Assembly (NCBI GenBank): GCA_028289425.1
Contig: JANQPL010000007.1
Span: 162,611 to 226,610, forward strand
Direction: 5' to 3'
Origin: Alphaproteobacteria bacterium
Lineage (GTDB): Bacteria; Pseudomonadota; Alphaproteobacteria; JANQMY01
DNA length: 64,000 nt
Shown here: piece by piece, positions 17,377-25,765 of the stretch
How the letters are laid out: each line of letters starts with the position of its first letter
How positions within the stretch are numbered: position 1 is the stretch's first letter
Notes under the pieces: generated by a model
Seen by the model: only the letters and a program-made list of their open reading frames with translations
Database searches by the model: none
Told to the model about the DNA's origin: nothing
Made by a program: the position numbers and the translations under genes

Positions 17377-18333
17377 ATGCAGGCCGTTCGTTGGGAACAC
17401 GGTGAAATTAGAGTGCGTGACGTGCCATCGCCTCGCGGAGAGGGCGTTTCGGTAAAGATCGAAAGCGCGGGCATATGCGGTTCTGACGTCCATGTGGTCA
17501 ACGCGCCCGACTCACCGATTTATTCGAACGACATCACCTTGGGACACGAACTGGCTGGGGTGACGTCGAATGGTGTTCCTGTGGTGATTGATCCAATGGC
17601 CGGATGTGGCCAGTGCGATCTGTGCCAGTCGGGTGATTATAATTTGTGTCGTAAGGGGCCGGATGTTTTTGGTGTGACCAAAGACGGGGGCATGACGGAA
17701 CAATTGCTCGTCCCCGAACGCGCGTTGATCCGCCTGCCGGCAGGACTGGAGCCGCGAAACGCTTGCCTTGTGGAACCGATCGGCGTTGCTCTTCATGGCC
17801 TTAGGCGTGCCAAATTAGAAGCGGGAAAAAAAGTTGCCATTGTTGGGGGTGGCCCTGTTGGCCTATGTGCGGCGGCTGTCGCTGTTCACGCGGGGTGCAG
17901 CGTCGTGGTTTCGGCGCGTCATCCGCACCAGAACGAAGTCGCGGAAAAGATCGGTGCGAGCCTCAGCGGCTCGAACGACGACTACGACATCGTTGTCGAC
18001 GCAGCCGGCACCAACAGCGCTCTGACGCGCTGCATAGAGCTTGCAAAACCCGGCGGGAAGGTAGCGCTGCTCGCGGTTTATTGGGATGGTTTCGACTTCG
18101 ATATGGCGGCGGCGAGTTTGAAGGAACTCACCGTTTATTCGTCGATGGCATATGGCCATCACGGGCCGGTACGAGACTTGGACATGGCGGCAAATGTCTT
18201 AGGCATGCGTCCGGAACTCTCCGAACTCATCATTACGCACCGCTTTCCGCTAAATGCCGCGAAAGAGGCTTTTGTAACTGCTGCGGCGAGGGACCGCGGC
18301 GCCATTAAGGTGGTTATGGACCCGCAGTGTTGA
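17377..18333 (+). CDS. Zinc-dependent medium-chain alcohol dehydrogenase
   Basis: A 318-residue zinc MDR. Catalytic zinc ligands are Cys in 'AGICGSDVH' and His-Glu in 'LGHELAG'. The structural zinc site is the four Cys of 'GCGQCDLCQSGDYNLC'. The Rossmann motif is 'AIVGGGPVGLCAAAVAV'. It resembles threonine/sorbitol-dehydrogenase-type enzymes. The ATG at 17377 follows GGAGAGAG. It probably oxidises a secondary alcohol in the pathway. No operator lies upstream, so it is read as part of the 14.3-20.4 kb operon. Confidence 0.85.
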   Translation: MQAVRWEHGEIRVRDVPSPRGEGVSVKIESAGICGSDVHVVNAPDSPIYSNDITLGHELAGVTSNGVPVVIDPMAGCGQCDLCQSGDYNLCRKGPDVFGVTKDGGMTEQLLVPERALIRLPAGLEPRNACLVEPIGVALHGLRRAKLEAGKKVAIVGGGPVGLCAAAVAVHAGCSVVVSARHPHQNEVAEKIGASLSGSNDDYDIVVDAAGTNSALTRCIELAKPGGKVALLAVYWDGFDFDMAAASLKELTVYSSMAYGHHGPVRDLDMAANVLGMRPELSELIITHRFPLNAAKEAFVTAAARDRGAIKVVMDPQC

Positions 18334-18419
18334 CATCTTCGTTGCGTTCAGACCGCGACTCCAAAACCCCGAAACAGTGCCGCGATTGTCGGCTGCGAAT
18401 TGAGAAAGGGCAGTACTAG

Positions 18420-19427
18420 ATGACAGAGACCTTATTGGAAGATACACCGGCCGACCCGATTCCGGACACGCCGCACTGGAGCGAGAACTTTGCCATTGGC
18501 TCTTTTGATCCTCAGCGAAAGATACACTTTTTTTCACATATCGGCCGCTGGCGAAAAGACATGTCACAATGGCGAGAATTGTTCAAACTTTGTCTTCCCG
18601 ACGGGACGACAATCATGCATCGCTCGATCGGCAATCGATGCGCCACCCCGACCGGACCCGGTGGAAGCAATCTAGATGTTGAAGTGGTGAAACCCTTCGA
18701 GCAGCTTCGCTGGCGTTTCCTGGGGGCCGCCGAACGGATGTCGTCGGCTGATGCATTTGGCCGGTTGCCCAAGGACGGCTCTTTGGAGCGGGTCGAATTT
18801 GATCTTCTGTTCTCTTCCGATCTGCCGATGTGGCAACTGGGTGAAATAAGCGAAGAGGTTGCGGTCGTGGGTCAAGGGCATACGGAGCAATTGGGGCGAC
18901 TTTCCGGAACCATAAAGGTGGGCAATCAATCTTTTGAATTCGACAGCATGGCAAATCGTGACCATAGCCGAGGTCCTCGGGTGGTCGATCCGGTCGTCCG
19001 ACACATTTGGATGCAAGGTGTATTCGAAAACGGATTGAGTTTTCTGGCCTACGATATGCAAACCGAGTTAGAAGGTCCGGTAGCCATGTCGAAAGCGTGC
19101 GTCTACGAGGACGGAAAGCTGTTTCCTGCAACATTCGAGCCGGATTACCGACTGCCAACAGGCGGAACAAATCTTCTTGAAAAGCCGTTTGGGATAAAGC
19201 TTGAGTATGAAAAGGGGTCGTTTGATATTCAGGTAACGGAGTATCCAAATACCGGTTTCATTCAGTTTACGTCACCGTGGGATTTGTATGTGGGGCGTAG
19301 GCAAGTTGACGACGAACCGAATCATTGCGTTGCCGAGCAATCGGCAACATACATGATGGATGGAAAAGTTGCCGGATATGGGCACATCGAGAGAGGTGTG
19401 CCAGGGAAGATCATTCTTGATCCATAA
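18420..19427 (+). CDS. Unrecognised protein, possibly lipocalin/CrtC-like
   Basis: A 335-residue soluble protein with no signal peptide, rich in beta-strand and aromatic residues. 'ANRDHSRGPRVVDP' near residue 180 resembles the conserved 'RDHSWG' signature I associate with uncharacterised families related to hydroxyneurosporene synthase CrtC and AttH lipocalin-like domains. 'HIGRWRKDMSQWRE' near the N-terminus is another likely pocket element. I cannot assign a reaction. CrtC hydrates an isoprenoid double bond, so a (de)hydration or isomerisation of a terpenoid ring is one possibility. It lies between the zinc alcohol dehydrogenase and an enoyl-CoA hydratase on the same strand and is probably a pathway enzyme. 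Confidence 0.6.
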   Translation: MTETLLEDTPADPIPDTPHWSENFAIGSFDPQRKIHFFSHIGRWRKDMSQWRELFKLCLPDGTTIMHRSIGNRCATPTGPGGSNLDVEVVKPFEQLRWRFLGAAERMSSADAFGRLPKDGSLERVEFDLLFSSDLPMWQLGEISEEVAVVGQGHTEQLGRLSGTIKVGNQSFEFDSMANRDHSRGPRVVDPVVRHIWMQGVFENGLSFLAYDMQTELEGPVAMSKACVYEDGKLFPATFEPDYRLPTGGTNLLEKPFGIKLEYEKGSFDIQVTEYPNTGFIQFTSPWDLYVGRRQVDDEPNHCVAEQSATYMMDGKVAGYGHIERGVPGKIILDP

Positions 19428-19532
19428 GGAGATTTAATGTGTTCCCCCTGACGGGATCAGGTCGAATGGGGTTCCTGAACAAACATACTGCCGGCAGTCT
19501 GTAAACGGGGCAGCGGCATAAGGAAATTCTCT

Positions 19533-20381
19533 ATGAGCGAAGACGTCAAGGTCGGCCGATCCGGGCCAATTATGCTGTGTACGATCAATCGAGCGGAACG
19601 AAACAACAGCATCACACCGGGAGTTTTTGAAGGGTTGCTCACGGCATTCCGGGAAGCCGATTTGGATCCTGAATGCAAGGTAATCGTGACGAAGGCGGAA
19701 GGAAAAAACTTCTGCGTTGGCGCCGATTCCGCTGACTTGGGCAATTGGGTTGGGCAACCGCTCGATCAGGTTTACTACACCAATTTTGCCGGGAAACAGG
19801 GAACAACCAAGCAATACTCGCCAAAGGATTCATTGGACCCCCTCGGGATGAACCGGTGGGCGTTTGAAGTCGCGCAGATCGATACCCCTATGATCGCCGC
19901 CATACGGGGAGCGGCTGCCGGGGGTGGGCTCGCTCTCGCACTGCTGCATCATTTTCGCGTCGCTGATACCAGTGCACACTTTTCGACAGGCTTTGGCCGC
20001 CTAGGTTTAGCGGGCGAACTGGGTCTGTCTTATATATTGCCGGACCTAATCGGACGACAGGCCGCGCTGCAGATGTTAATTGCGGATCATTCCATGTCCG
20101 GACGGGAGGCAAAGGAAGCGGGCCTTGTTGACGAAGTCGTTGAGCCGGATGAGCTCGACGACGAAGTCATGAAACTGGCCGACAGAATTGCCAGCCTCTC
20201 TGCGGCCAGCGTTCGCGCGTCGTTGCGGGCCGTCCTTGAACCACGCCGGGAAGCGCTACGCTCGGTCATGGAGCTTGAATACAATCAGCAGCGGACATTG
20301 TGGTCTTCGTCAGAATTCCAAGATGGCGTTCGGAGACTCCTTGCAAGGCTGAACGGCGGCAAAACCGAAGAAAAACCCTAA
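19533..20381 (+). CDS. Enoyl-CoA hydratase/isomerase family protein
   Basis: A 282-residue crotonase. 'EGKNFCVGADSADLGNW' is the first oxyanion loop, 'AAIRGAAAGGGLALALLHHFRVAD' the second, and Glu in 'LAGELGLSYILP' sits at the usual catalytic position. The family hydrates 2-enoyl-CoAs or shifts their double bond. ATG at 19533 has a weak AAGGAAA upstream. It closes the run that starts at 14.3 kb; the next genes have their own operator. Confidence 0.82.
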   Translation: MSEDVKVGRSGPIMLCTINRAERNNSITPGVFEGLLTAFREADLDPECKVIVTKAEGKNFCVGADSADLGNWVGQPLDQVYYTNFAGKQGTTKQYSPKDSLDPLGMNRWAFEVAQIDTPMIAAIRGAAAGGGLALALLHHFRVADTSAHFSTGFGRLGLAGELGLSYILPDLIGRQAALQMLIADHSMSGREAKEAGLVDEVVEPDELDDEVMKLADRIASLSAASVRASLRAVLEPRREALRSVMELEYNQQRTLWSSSEFQDGVRRLLARLNGGKTEEKP

Positions 20382-20456
20382 ATCCCGCACCCGCACAGCC
20401 CCCGAAACGAAAATCTGTCGCAACATTGACAAGGTGACGGAAGCTTTGCTTTAATT

Positions 20457-20470
20457 CGACCATTCAGTTG
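20457..20470. promoter_or_regulatory. Operator, family 1, site 8
   Basis: CGACCATTCAGTTG, within AATTCGAC ... GTTGAATT, has outer AATT arms that pair. It ends only 16 bp before the GTG start of the acyl-CoA dehydrogenase, so a bound repressor would block the promoter or the start region. Confidence 0.65.
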
Positions 20471-20486
20471 AATTTTGGAGCGGGTT

Positions 20487-21665
20487 GTGGACTTTGCGCT
20501 AAGTAAGGAACATCAAGCATTCCGAGAAGAACTTCTCGCCTATCTTGATGGGCTTCGCCAAAGCCGCGTGATCGACCTCGATGCGGTCAGCGAAGAATAC
20601 GACCAGGACCCCAAAGCTCTTCAAACGAAGGGTCTGGCTTTCGTCCGCCAACTCGGCAAGGACGGGTGGCTGGGCATCGGTGTCCCCAAAAAGTATGGGG
20701 GGCGGGGCCTTGGTTTCGTCGAACAATGGCTCTTCTTGGAAGAGCTCAAGTATCAATCACTTCCGACCGGACAGCTTCTCATTCAGTCGATCATTCCGGC
20801 ACTCGTTTTCTTGGCAAGCGACGAAATCCGCAAACGCTTTCTGCCTCTCTGTATGAGCGGTGACGTCATGTTTGCCATAGGGTATTCCGAACCTAATGCG
20901 GGCAGTGATCTCGCTGCCTTGACGACGCGTGCCACCAAAACCGACGGTGGTTACAGGATAAACGGCACAAAAATCTGGACCACCAATGCGCAAAACGCCA
21001 CGCATCTCTGGCTTGCAGCCCGGACAGGCGCGCCCGATAGCCGACACAAGGGCATCAGCCTTTTTATTATGCCCACGGATCAGTCCGGCGTCACAATCCA
21101 ACCGATCATTACCCAAGCCGACGAACAGACGAACCAAGTTTTCCTCGATGATGTGTTTGTCGATGAAGATTTACGGGTGGGCGACGAAAACGAGGGCTGG
21201 AAGTTCATTATGGCCCAGCTCAATTTTGAGCGTTTGTTTTGTATTTCGGAGATGCTGAGGGAGTTTCACTCCTTACTTCACTGGTGGAAAAGCCATAAGC
21301 CCGCTGACACCTCAGCGTACGAATTTGAACGCCGCGAACTGGCCAAGGTCGCGGCCGACATCGAAGTATGTCGTCTCATGGCGAAACGCGCCGCATGGAT
21401 GATGGATACCGGACGTGTCCCTGAGGCAGAAGCAAGCATCTCCAAGGTCTTCTATTCAACCACGCATCTGCGTGCCTCGATTGAAGGACTTAAGCTCATG
21501 GGGCCCCCGGGACAAGTCAGGTTTGGTGAACGGGATGCCCCGGCGTATGGCCGCATTGAGCGCGGCTACCGCGCGACACCGGTGTACAATTTCGGCGCCG
21601 GCGCGAATGAAATTCAACGCGATATCATTGCCAATCGCGGTCTTGATCTTCCACGGATTAGATAG
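20487..21665 (+). CDS. Acyl-CoA dehydrogenase, first of a tandem pair
   Basis: A 392-residue FAD-dependent acyl-CoA dehydrogenase. 'FAIGYSEPNAGSDLAALTTRA' binds FAD and substrate, 'KIWTTNAQNATHLWL' follows, and the C-terminal 'YNFGAGANEIQRDIIA' replaces the usual 'GGTxEI' loop. Start: GTG at 20487 is preceded by GGAGCGG; a TTG at 20475 is upstream but poorer. The next gene, 12 bp on, is a shorter divergent acyl-CoA dehydrogenase. Such pairs form alpha2-beta2 enzymes for bulky steroid or ring acyl-CoAs in actinobacteria (FadE28-FadE29 type). A heteromer is an inference from arrangement and length. Confidence 0.88.
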   Translation: MDFALSKEHQAFREELLAYLDGLRQSRVIDLDAVSEEYDQDPKALQTKGLAFVRQLGKDGWLGIGVPKKYGGRGLGFVEQWLFLEELKYQSLPTGQLLIQSIIPALVFLASDEIRKRFLPLCMSGDVMFAIGYSEPNAGSDLAALTTRATKTDGGYRINGTKIWTTNAQNATHLWLAARTGAPDSRHKGISLFIMPTDQSGVTIQPIITQADEQTNQVFLDDVFVDEDLRVGDENEGWKFIMAQLNFERLFCISEMLREFHSLLHWWKSHKPADTSAYEFERRELAKVAADIEVCRLMAKRAAWMMDTGRVPEAEASISKVFYSTTHLRASIEGLKLMGPPGQVRFGERDAPAYGRIERGYRATPVYNFGAGANEIQRDIIANRGLDLPRIR

Positions 21666-21676
21666 GGCTCAACATC

Positions 21677-22789
21677 GTGGACTTGCAATTCTCTGAAACC
21701 GACACGTTGTTGCGCAGCTCGGCACAGAAACTTTTCGAAGAACGCGTAACGCTCGGTGCTAAACTTGAGCTAGATCACGATGGCCACGCGAGTACGTTCG
21801 ATCAGGAATTGTGGCGAGAATTCGGTGAGCTTGGATGGTTAAGTGCTGCCTGTGCACCTGATCCCGAAGCCGCCGTGGTGCTAGGAATTCTTGCTGAGGA
21901 AGTTGGCCGCAGCGGCTGTGCAACGCCCTTTCTGCGCGCCGCGACCGCTGCGCTCACACTCGCCCGTCACGGCGAGGGGGCCGTTACGAAACGCTTATTG
22001 GAACAAGCAGCCCTGGGCACCCAGATACTTATTCCCGTCGGCATAGAGCCTGGTCAAAAAACCATTCTGGCCGAACAAGATGGAAAAGATTTTTATGTCG
22101 CTTTCGATCGACGGCTGGTCGAATGGGCGCCGAGCGCCACCGGTTTCATCGTGATGGCGTGGCGGCCCGACGGGCGCCCACTGCTCGTTCACTTTGACCA
22201 CGACGCACCCGGTTTAGAGATAGAGCCGGTTGAAACCTTCGATAATGCGGCCGCCGCCTGGGTCTCGTTGCAGAGGATCGCGGTTTCCGGCGACGCAGTT
22301 GTTGGATCTCCGGAATCCCTCGAAAACATCGACGAGACGATTGCGCTGACACAACTTCTTTCCGCGGCTGAGGCAGTTGGCGGCGCTGAGGGCGCTCTTG
22401 ATTTGGTGGTCAACCATGTCCGTGAGCGCGAACAGTTTGGCCGCAAGATTGGCGCCTTCCAATCCATCCAACATGGACTAGCGGACGTAAAGATTCTGGT
22501 AGACGGTGCATCTTTAGCCGTGTGGTCGGCCTTGTCTGATGCATCGCTTGACCGTTCCTGTGTTGGGTCCGCTGCCCTTGCCACCTGGCTCGCGCAACGC
22601 GCGTTTCAAGAAACAGCCGTCAAAGGGGCCCTTTACCACGGCGGAATGGGCCATACCCGAGACTCTCATATGCAGTTCCTGTACAGGCGGGCGGGCACAA
22701 GCCACGCCAGGTTGGGCACCCAGTGGGACCTGTTGGGAACGATCTCTGACTTCTACATTGCGCCCAATTTGGATCGGGTGACCGATTAG
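21677..22789 (+). CDS. Acyl-CoA dehydrogenase, second of a tandem pair
   Basis: A 370-residue, more divergent acyl-CoA dehydrogenase. The N-terminal helical part begins 'MDLQFSETDTLLRSSAQKLF'; the middle beta-domain is reduced; the C-terminal helices include 'HVREREQFGRKIGAFQSIQHGLADV' and 'LYHGGMGHTRDSHMQFLYRRA'. The Arg-x-Gln-Phe-Gly-(R/K)-x-I-G-x-F-Q-x-Q/I motif is the normal FAD-binding helix. The start is GTG. It is translationally close to its partner (12-bp gap) and probably its subunit. Its stop codon overlaps the stop of the convergent CoA-transferase gene by three bases. Confidence 0.85.
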   Translation: MDLQFSETDTLLRSSAQKLFEERVTLGAKLELDHDGHASTFDQELWREFGELGWLSAACAPDPEAAVVLGILAEEVGRSGCATPFLRAATAALTLARHGEGAVTKRLLEQAALGTQILIPVGIEPGQKTILAEQDGKDFYVAFDRRLVEWAPSATGFIVMAWRPDGRPLLVHFDHDAPGLEIEPVETFDNAAAAWVSLQRIAVSGDAVVGSPESLENIDETIALTQLLSAAEAVGGAEGALDLVVNHVREREQFGRKIGAFQSIQHGLADVKILVDGASLAVWSALSDASLDRSCVGSAALATWLAQRAFQETAVKGALYHGGMGHTRDSHMQFLYRRAGTSHARLGTQWDLLGTISDFYIAPNLDRVTD

Positions 22790-24012
22790 AGCGGCATGCT
22801 CTCCGCGGCAACCAGTTCTATCTCTGCATCGCTAAGTCCGATTTCCTTCAGTACTTGCCCGGTACTTTCACCCAACATTTCAGGGTCTGACCGGACTTCC
22901 GCCGGCGATTGCTCAAACCGAACGGGATGCGCCATCGAAATATATTTGCCGGCATTCTTGTGATCGCGTTCTGTGAAGAATCCAACGCTTTTCAGGTGCG
23001 GTTCTTCCAGAACCTCATCGAGTTTGTTGTAGCGCATCGCCGGAATATTCAAGCTTCCCAGTAGTTCCAACCATTCATCGGTTGTCTTGGTGCCGGATAC
23101 CTCTCGGATGATGGCATAAAGGTCGCCGATATTGTCCGTTCGCTGCTCATAAGTGGCGAATCGCGGATCATCCATCACGCCTGCACGCCCGCCAACTTCA
23201 AAGAATTGCGCCCACTGTTCGTCATTATACGGCACAATTGAAATGAAACCGTCTTTCGTCGGGTAGGGTTTTCTGTTCGGGTTAATCGAACGGGTGTATC
23301 CCATGCCGCCGGTTGGGGGCAAAAAAGTTTTGCGATACAGATTTTCAACGAGATTGAACATTGTAAACGCCTCCAACATAGGCACTTCGACGAACTGTCC
23401 TTGCCCCGTCCGCTCGCGATGAAAGAGTGCAGCGATTGTCGCGTAAGTGGCGTGAAGGCCGGCGGTCTTGTCGGCGACAATCGACGGAACGTATTCCGGA
23501 TCGCCGCCATCTCGCATAACGACCAGGTCGGCAAACCCCGACGCTGCTTGCACCAAATCATCATATGCCTGCCGGCCGCCATAAAGGCCTTGGGAGCCGT
23601 AGCCGACGCCATGCACATAGATGATATCCTTGTTGAGGGACTTCACCGATTCGTAGTCGAAGCCGAGCCGTTTGATCCCGCCACTTCTTACGTTGTGAAA
23701 AAACACATCTGCAGTTTCCAGCAAGCGTGAAAATGCACGTTTCGAAGCAGGCTTACTTAAATCCAGTGTCACAGATCTCTTGTTGCGGTTGAGGGCCATG
23801 AACACGCCGCCCATACCCGGTGCCGGCGCTTTGCCTGCATGGCGCATGGTGTCCCCTTTGCCGGTCTCCACTTTTATGACTTCCGCGCCCATATCGGCGA
23901 GAAGCATGGTCGCGTAGGGACCAAAAACGACGGTGCTCAGATCAACGATCTTTACACCAGACAAGGGGCCTTGTTGCGGGGCCGCACCAGTATGTTCTTT
24001 AGACTTTGCCAT
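22786..24012 (-). CDS. CaiB/BaiF-type (family III) CoA-transferase
   Basis: A 408-residue family III CoA-transferase. 'PLSGVKIVDLSTVVFGPYATMLLADMGAEVIKVE' is the hallmark N-terminus, 'NRNKRSVTLDL' follows, and 'YDDLVQAASGFADL' supplies the catalytic Asp that forms the aspartyl-CoA mixed anhydride. It moves CoA between carboxylates, e.g. from a thioester to the incoming acid. BaiF and related enzymes do this for bile acids. It lies downstream of the Rieske gene on the same strand, with that gene's terminator between, and overlaps the acyl-CoA dehydrogenase gene at 3' ends. Confidence 0.9.
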   Translation of the reverse strand: MAKSKEHTGAAPQQGPLSGVKIVDLSTVVFGPYATMLLADMGAEVIKVETGKGDTMRHAGKAPAPGMGGVFMALNRNKRSVTLDLSKPASKRAFSRLLETADVFFHNVRSGGIKRLGFDYESVKSLNKDIIYVHGVGYGSQGLYGGRQAYDDLVQAASGFADLVVMRDGGDPEYVPSIVADKTAGLHATYATIAALFHRERTGQGQFVEVPMLEAFTMFNLVENLYRKTFLPPTGGMGYTRSINPNRKPYPTKDGFISIVPYNDEQWAQFFEVGGRAGVMDDPRFATYEQRTDNIGDLYAIIREVSGTKTTDEWLELLGSLNIPAMRYNKLDEVLEEPHLKSVGFFTERDHKNAGKYISMAHPVRFEQSPAEVRSDPEMLGESTGQVLKEIGLSDAEIELVAAESMPL

Positions 24013-24087
24013 CTCCGTTACCTCACATGCGTGCGCGTCTTTGTTCGCTATCTTATTGCCAGTTCGTTCAATCCGCGAGGGCCAAAC

Positions 24088-24114
24088 AAAAAACGCTGCC
24101 CGTTAAGGGCAGCG
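24088..24114 (-). terminator. Intrinsic terminator of the Rieske oxygenase gene
   Basis: Eight-base arms CGCTGCCC (24094-24101) and GGGCAGCG (24107-24114) are followed on the minus strand by a T-run (A-run 24088-24093). It lies 37 bp past the Rieske stop codon. Confidence 0.8.
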
Positions 24115-24150
24115 CATTGTGTCGGTTTGCGTCAACTGCAGGTCGGTCTG

Positions 24151-25164
24151 TCAGTAAACAGGATTGGGATAGAACTTGTCGAAGTGCTTCCTGATGAACG
24201 CATAGCGCGTCTTCTCGGCCTCACCAGTGAAAATGGGCCGAACGCGATACGTCATATTCTGCCAAATGTGGAAATCATTTCGGATCTGAATGTGCTGGGC
24301 ATCCATCATTTTTTTGGCAATACCGGTGGGCGTGTCTCCAGTGTCACCTGGTTCCTTGCTGTGCGTGACTGTACTGAAGAAGATGGCATTGTCTTCGTCA
24401 ATCGGCGTCAAAACGGTTAAGTGGACGCAGATTCGACCGTCAATATTAAACCGTGCAATGCCAAGTGAAGCACCCCAGAAGAAATTATCAATTTCTCCGT
24501 CAACCGGTCCGTTCGGTGTGAGCCACGTTGATTCTTTGCCGGCACCGAAGGTCATTAGCATCTTGTTGGTACAGAACGCGCCATCGACGACATAGTCGGT
24601 GAATTCCGCATCGACGCCTGATCCGTGTACATAGGGAAAGTGATGGGGATCGGCACTGTTTTCCATCGGAAACTGCGGTTTCACCCTATGCGGACCGTCG
24701 ACAGTCCAGTCAATTGGGTAATAATCTGCTTTGTCCCCAAGGAATGGCAATCCAGGCCATTCATAAGTGGGCGGACCGCCCGCATGGTCGTACCACATCA
24801 TGATGATGCCGTCCGTCTCACGCACATACTTTGCATCTAATTTTGCGCTGATCGAGTGATCTTCCATATAGGGGATTCTGTGGATTGTCCCATCAGTGTT
24901 CCATTCCCACCCATGCCAAGGGCATTGAATTGTCTCGCCGCAAACTCGGCCGCCAAACTCTCCGGGGTGCCCAAGGTGTGCTCCCATATGCGGACAGAAC
25001 GCATCAAGCGCACAAAGCTCACCAGATTCGGTTCGAAAGATCACGAGGTCCTGATTCAACCACTGTGCCGACTTTACCTCGCCTGATTTGATTTCGGCTG
25101 AATACCCAATCTGATACCAACCTGTGGCAAAATCGGTGTATGGCCACCCCTTCATCTTACCCAT
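24151..25164 (-). CDS. Rieske non-haem iron oxygenase, KshA-like
   Basis: A 337-residue oxygenase component. The Rieske [2Fe-2S] ligands are Cys57-x-His59 ('CPHMG') and Cys81-x2-His84 ('CPWHGWEW'), with about five extra residues between the two halves compared with KshA as I recall it. The catalytic iron site has His175 and His180 in 'DPHHFPYVHG', spaced as in 3-ketosteroid 9-alpha-hydroxylase. The family hydroxylates steroid or other alicyclic carbons with O2 and electrons from a separate reductase. No reductase or ferredoxin gene lies in the window. ATG at 25164 ('MGKMKGWPYTDF') is chosen because homologues begin there and a longer start would run into the operator. Regiochemistry is unknown. 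Confidence 0.85.
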   Translation of the reverse strand: MGKMKGWPYTDFATGWYQIGYSAEIKSGEVKSAQWLNQDLVIFRTESGELCALDAFCPHMGAHLGHPGEFGGRVCGETIQCPWHGWEWNTDGTIHRIPYMEDHSISAKLDAKYVRETDGIIMMWYDHAGGPPTYEWPGLPFLGDKADYYPIDWTVDGPHRVKPQFPMENSADPHHFPYVHGSGVDAEFTDYVVDGAFCTNKMLMTFGAGKESTWLTPNGPVDGEIDNFFWGASLGIARFNIDGRICVHLTVLTPIDEDNAIFFSTVTHSKEPGDTGDTPTGIAKKMMDAQHIQIRNDFHIWQNMTYRVRPIFTGEAEKTRYAFIRKHFDKFYPNPVY

Positions 25165-25236
25165 TATTGCGCTCCGTTTGTAATCCTTCGCACTTGGACC
25201 CCCAATTTCATGCGATAGTAGTCGATTACCAATTTT

Positions 25237-25250
25237 CAACTAAGTAGTCA
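25237..25250. promoter_or_regulatory. Operator, family 1, site 9
   Basis: CAACTAAGTAGTCA has the GTCA right-arm variant and lies 73 bp before the Rieske oxygenase start. Confidence 0.6.
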
Positions 25251-25590
25251 ATATTTTTGAAAGGGGAGTGTCTCTCGTAGACGATCAGCCGCACATGGGA
25301 GGCGTGTGGTTTCGGCCAAAATATGCGCCTGCGACGTTCCCATGACATAAACTTGCAATCTCGCGCGCCAGCGACGCTCTCAGTCCGTTTTCCGCGCCAA
25401 AAATGAGGACGCTGTAGGCACCGAGATTCACATTTCTCGAACAAATCTACGGCAATACCGTTCACCGCTGCTTCGCCGGTCCCGCTTCACCATGTGAGGT
25501 CTGGATACCGCTGGATCGGGTGTCGCCCACTCCGAAATTTCATCGTCTCCTAAGAGATTGACATCACCATAACATTGGATGCTAAAATAT

Positions 25591-25604
25591 CAACTGTCCG
25601 GTTG
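25591..25604. promoter_or_regulatory. Operator, family 1, site 10
   Basis: CAACTGTCCGGTTG, within ATCAAC ... GTTGAT, matches the consensus and has symmetric eight-base outer arms apart from the centre. It lies 162 bp before the MaoC-like gene. Confidence 0.7.
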
Positions 25605-25765
25605 ATGTTGTCGTTGCGACAACGAGACGTGGCCCAACGGAGGGGTCATAACTCTCGTTCTGGTGTGCAGGCCAAACGTGGATGCATGAGTTTGGCGGCG
25701 ACACCGACCTTTACCGCAATGCGTTACCCCGTTGACGGTGCAGGTAACGTGAACCCCACGTGACC

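Larger units (their letters stand above)
25165..25765. other. Divergent intergenic region, Rieske oxygenase / MaoC-like dehydratase
   Basis: This 601-bp non-coding gap has two operators, one for each divergent gene (25237 and 25591). No RNA gene or convincing small ORF is seen in it. Confidence 0.6.
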
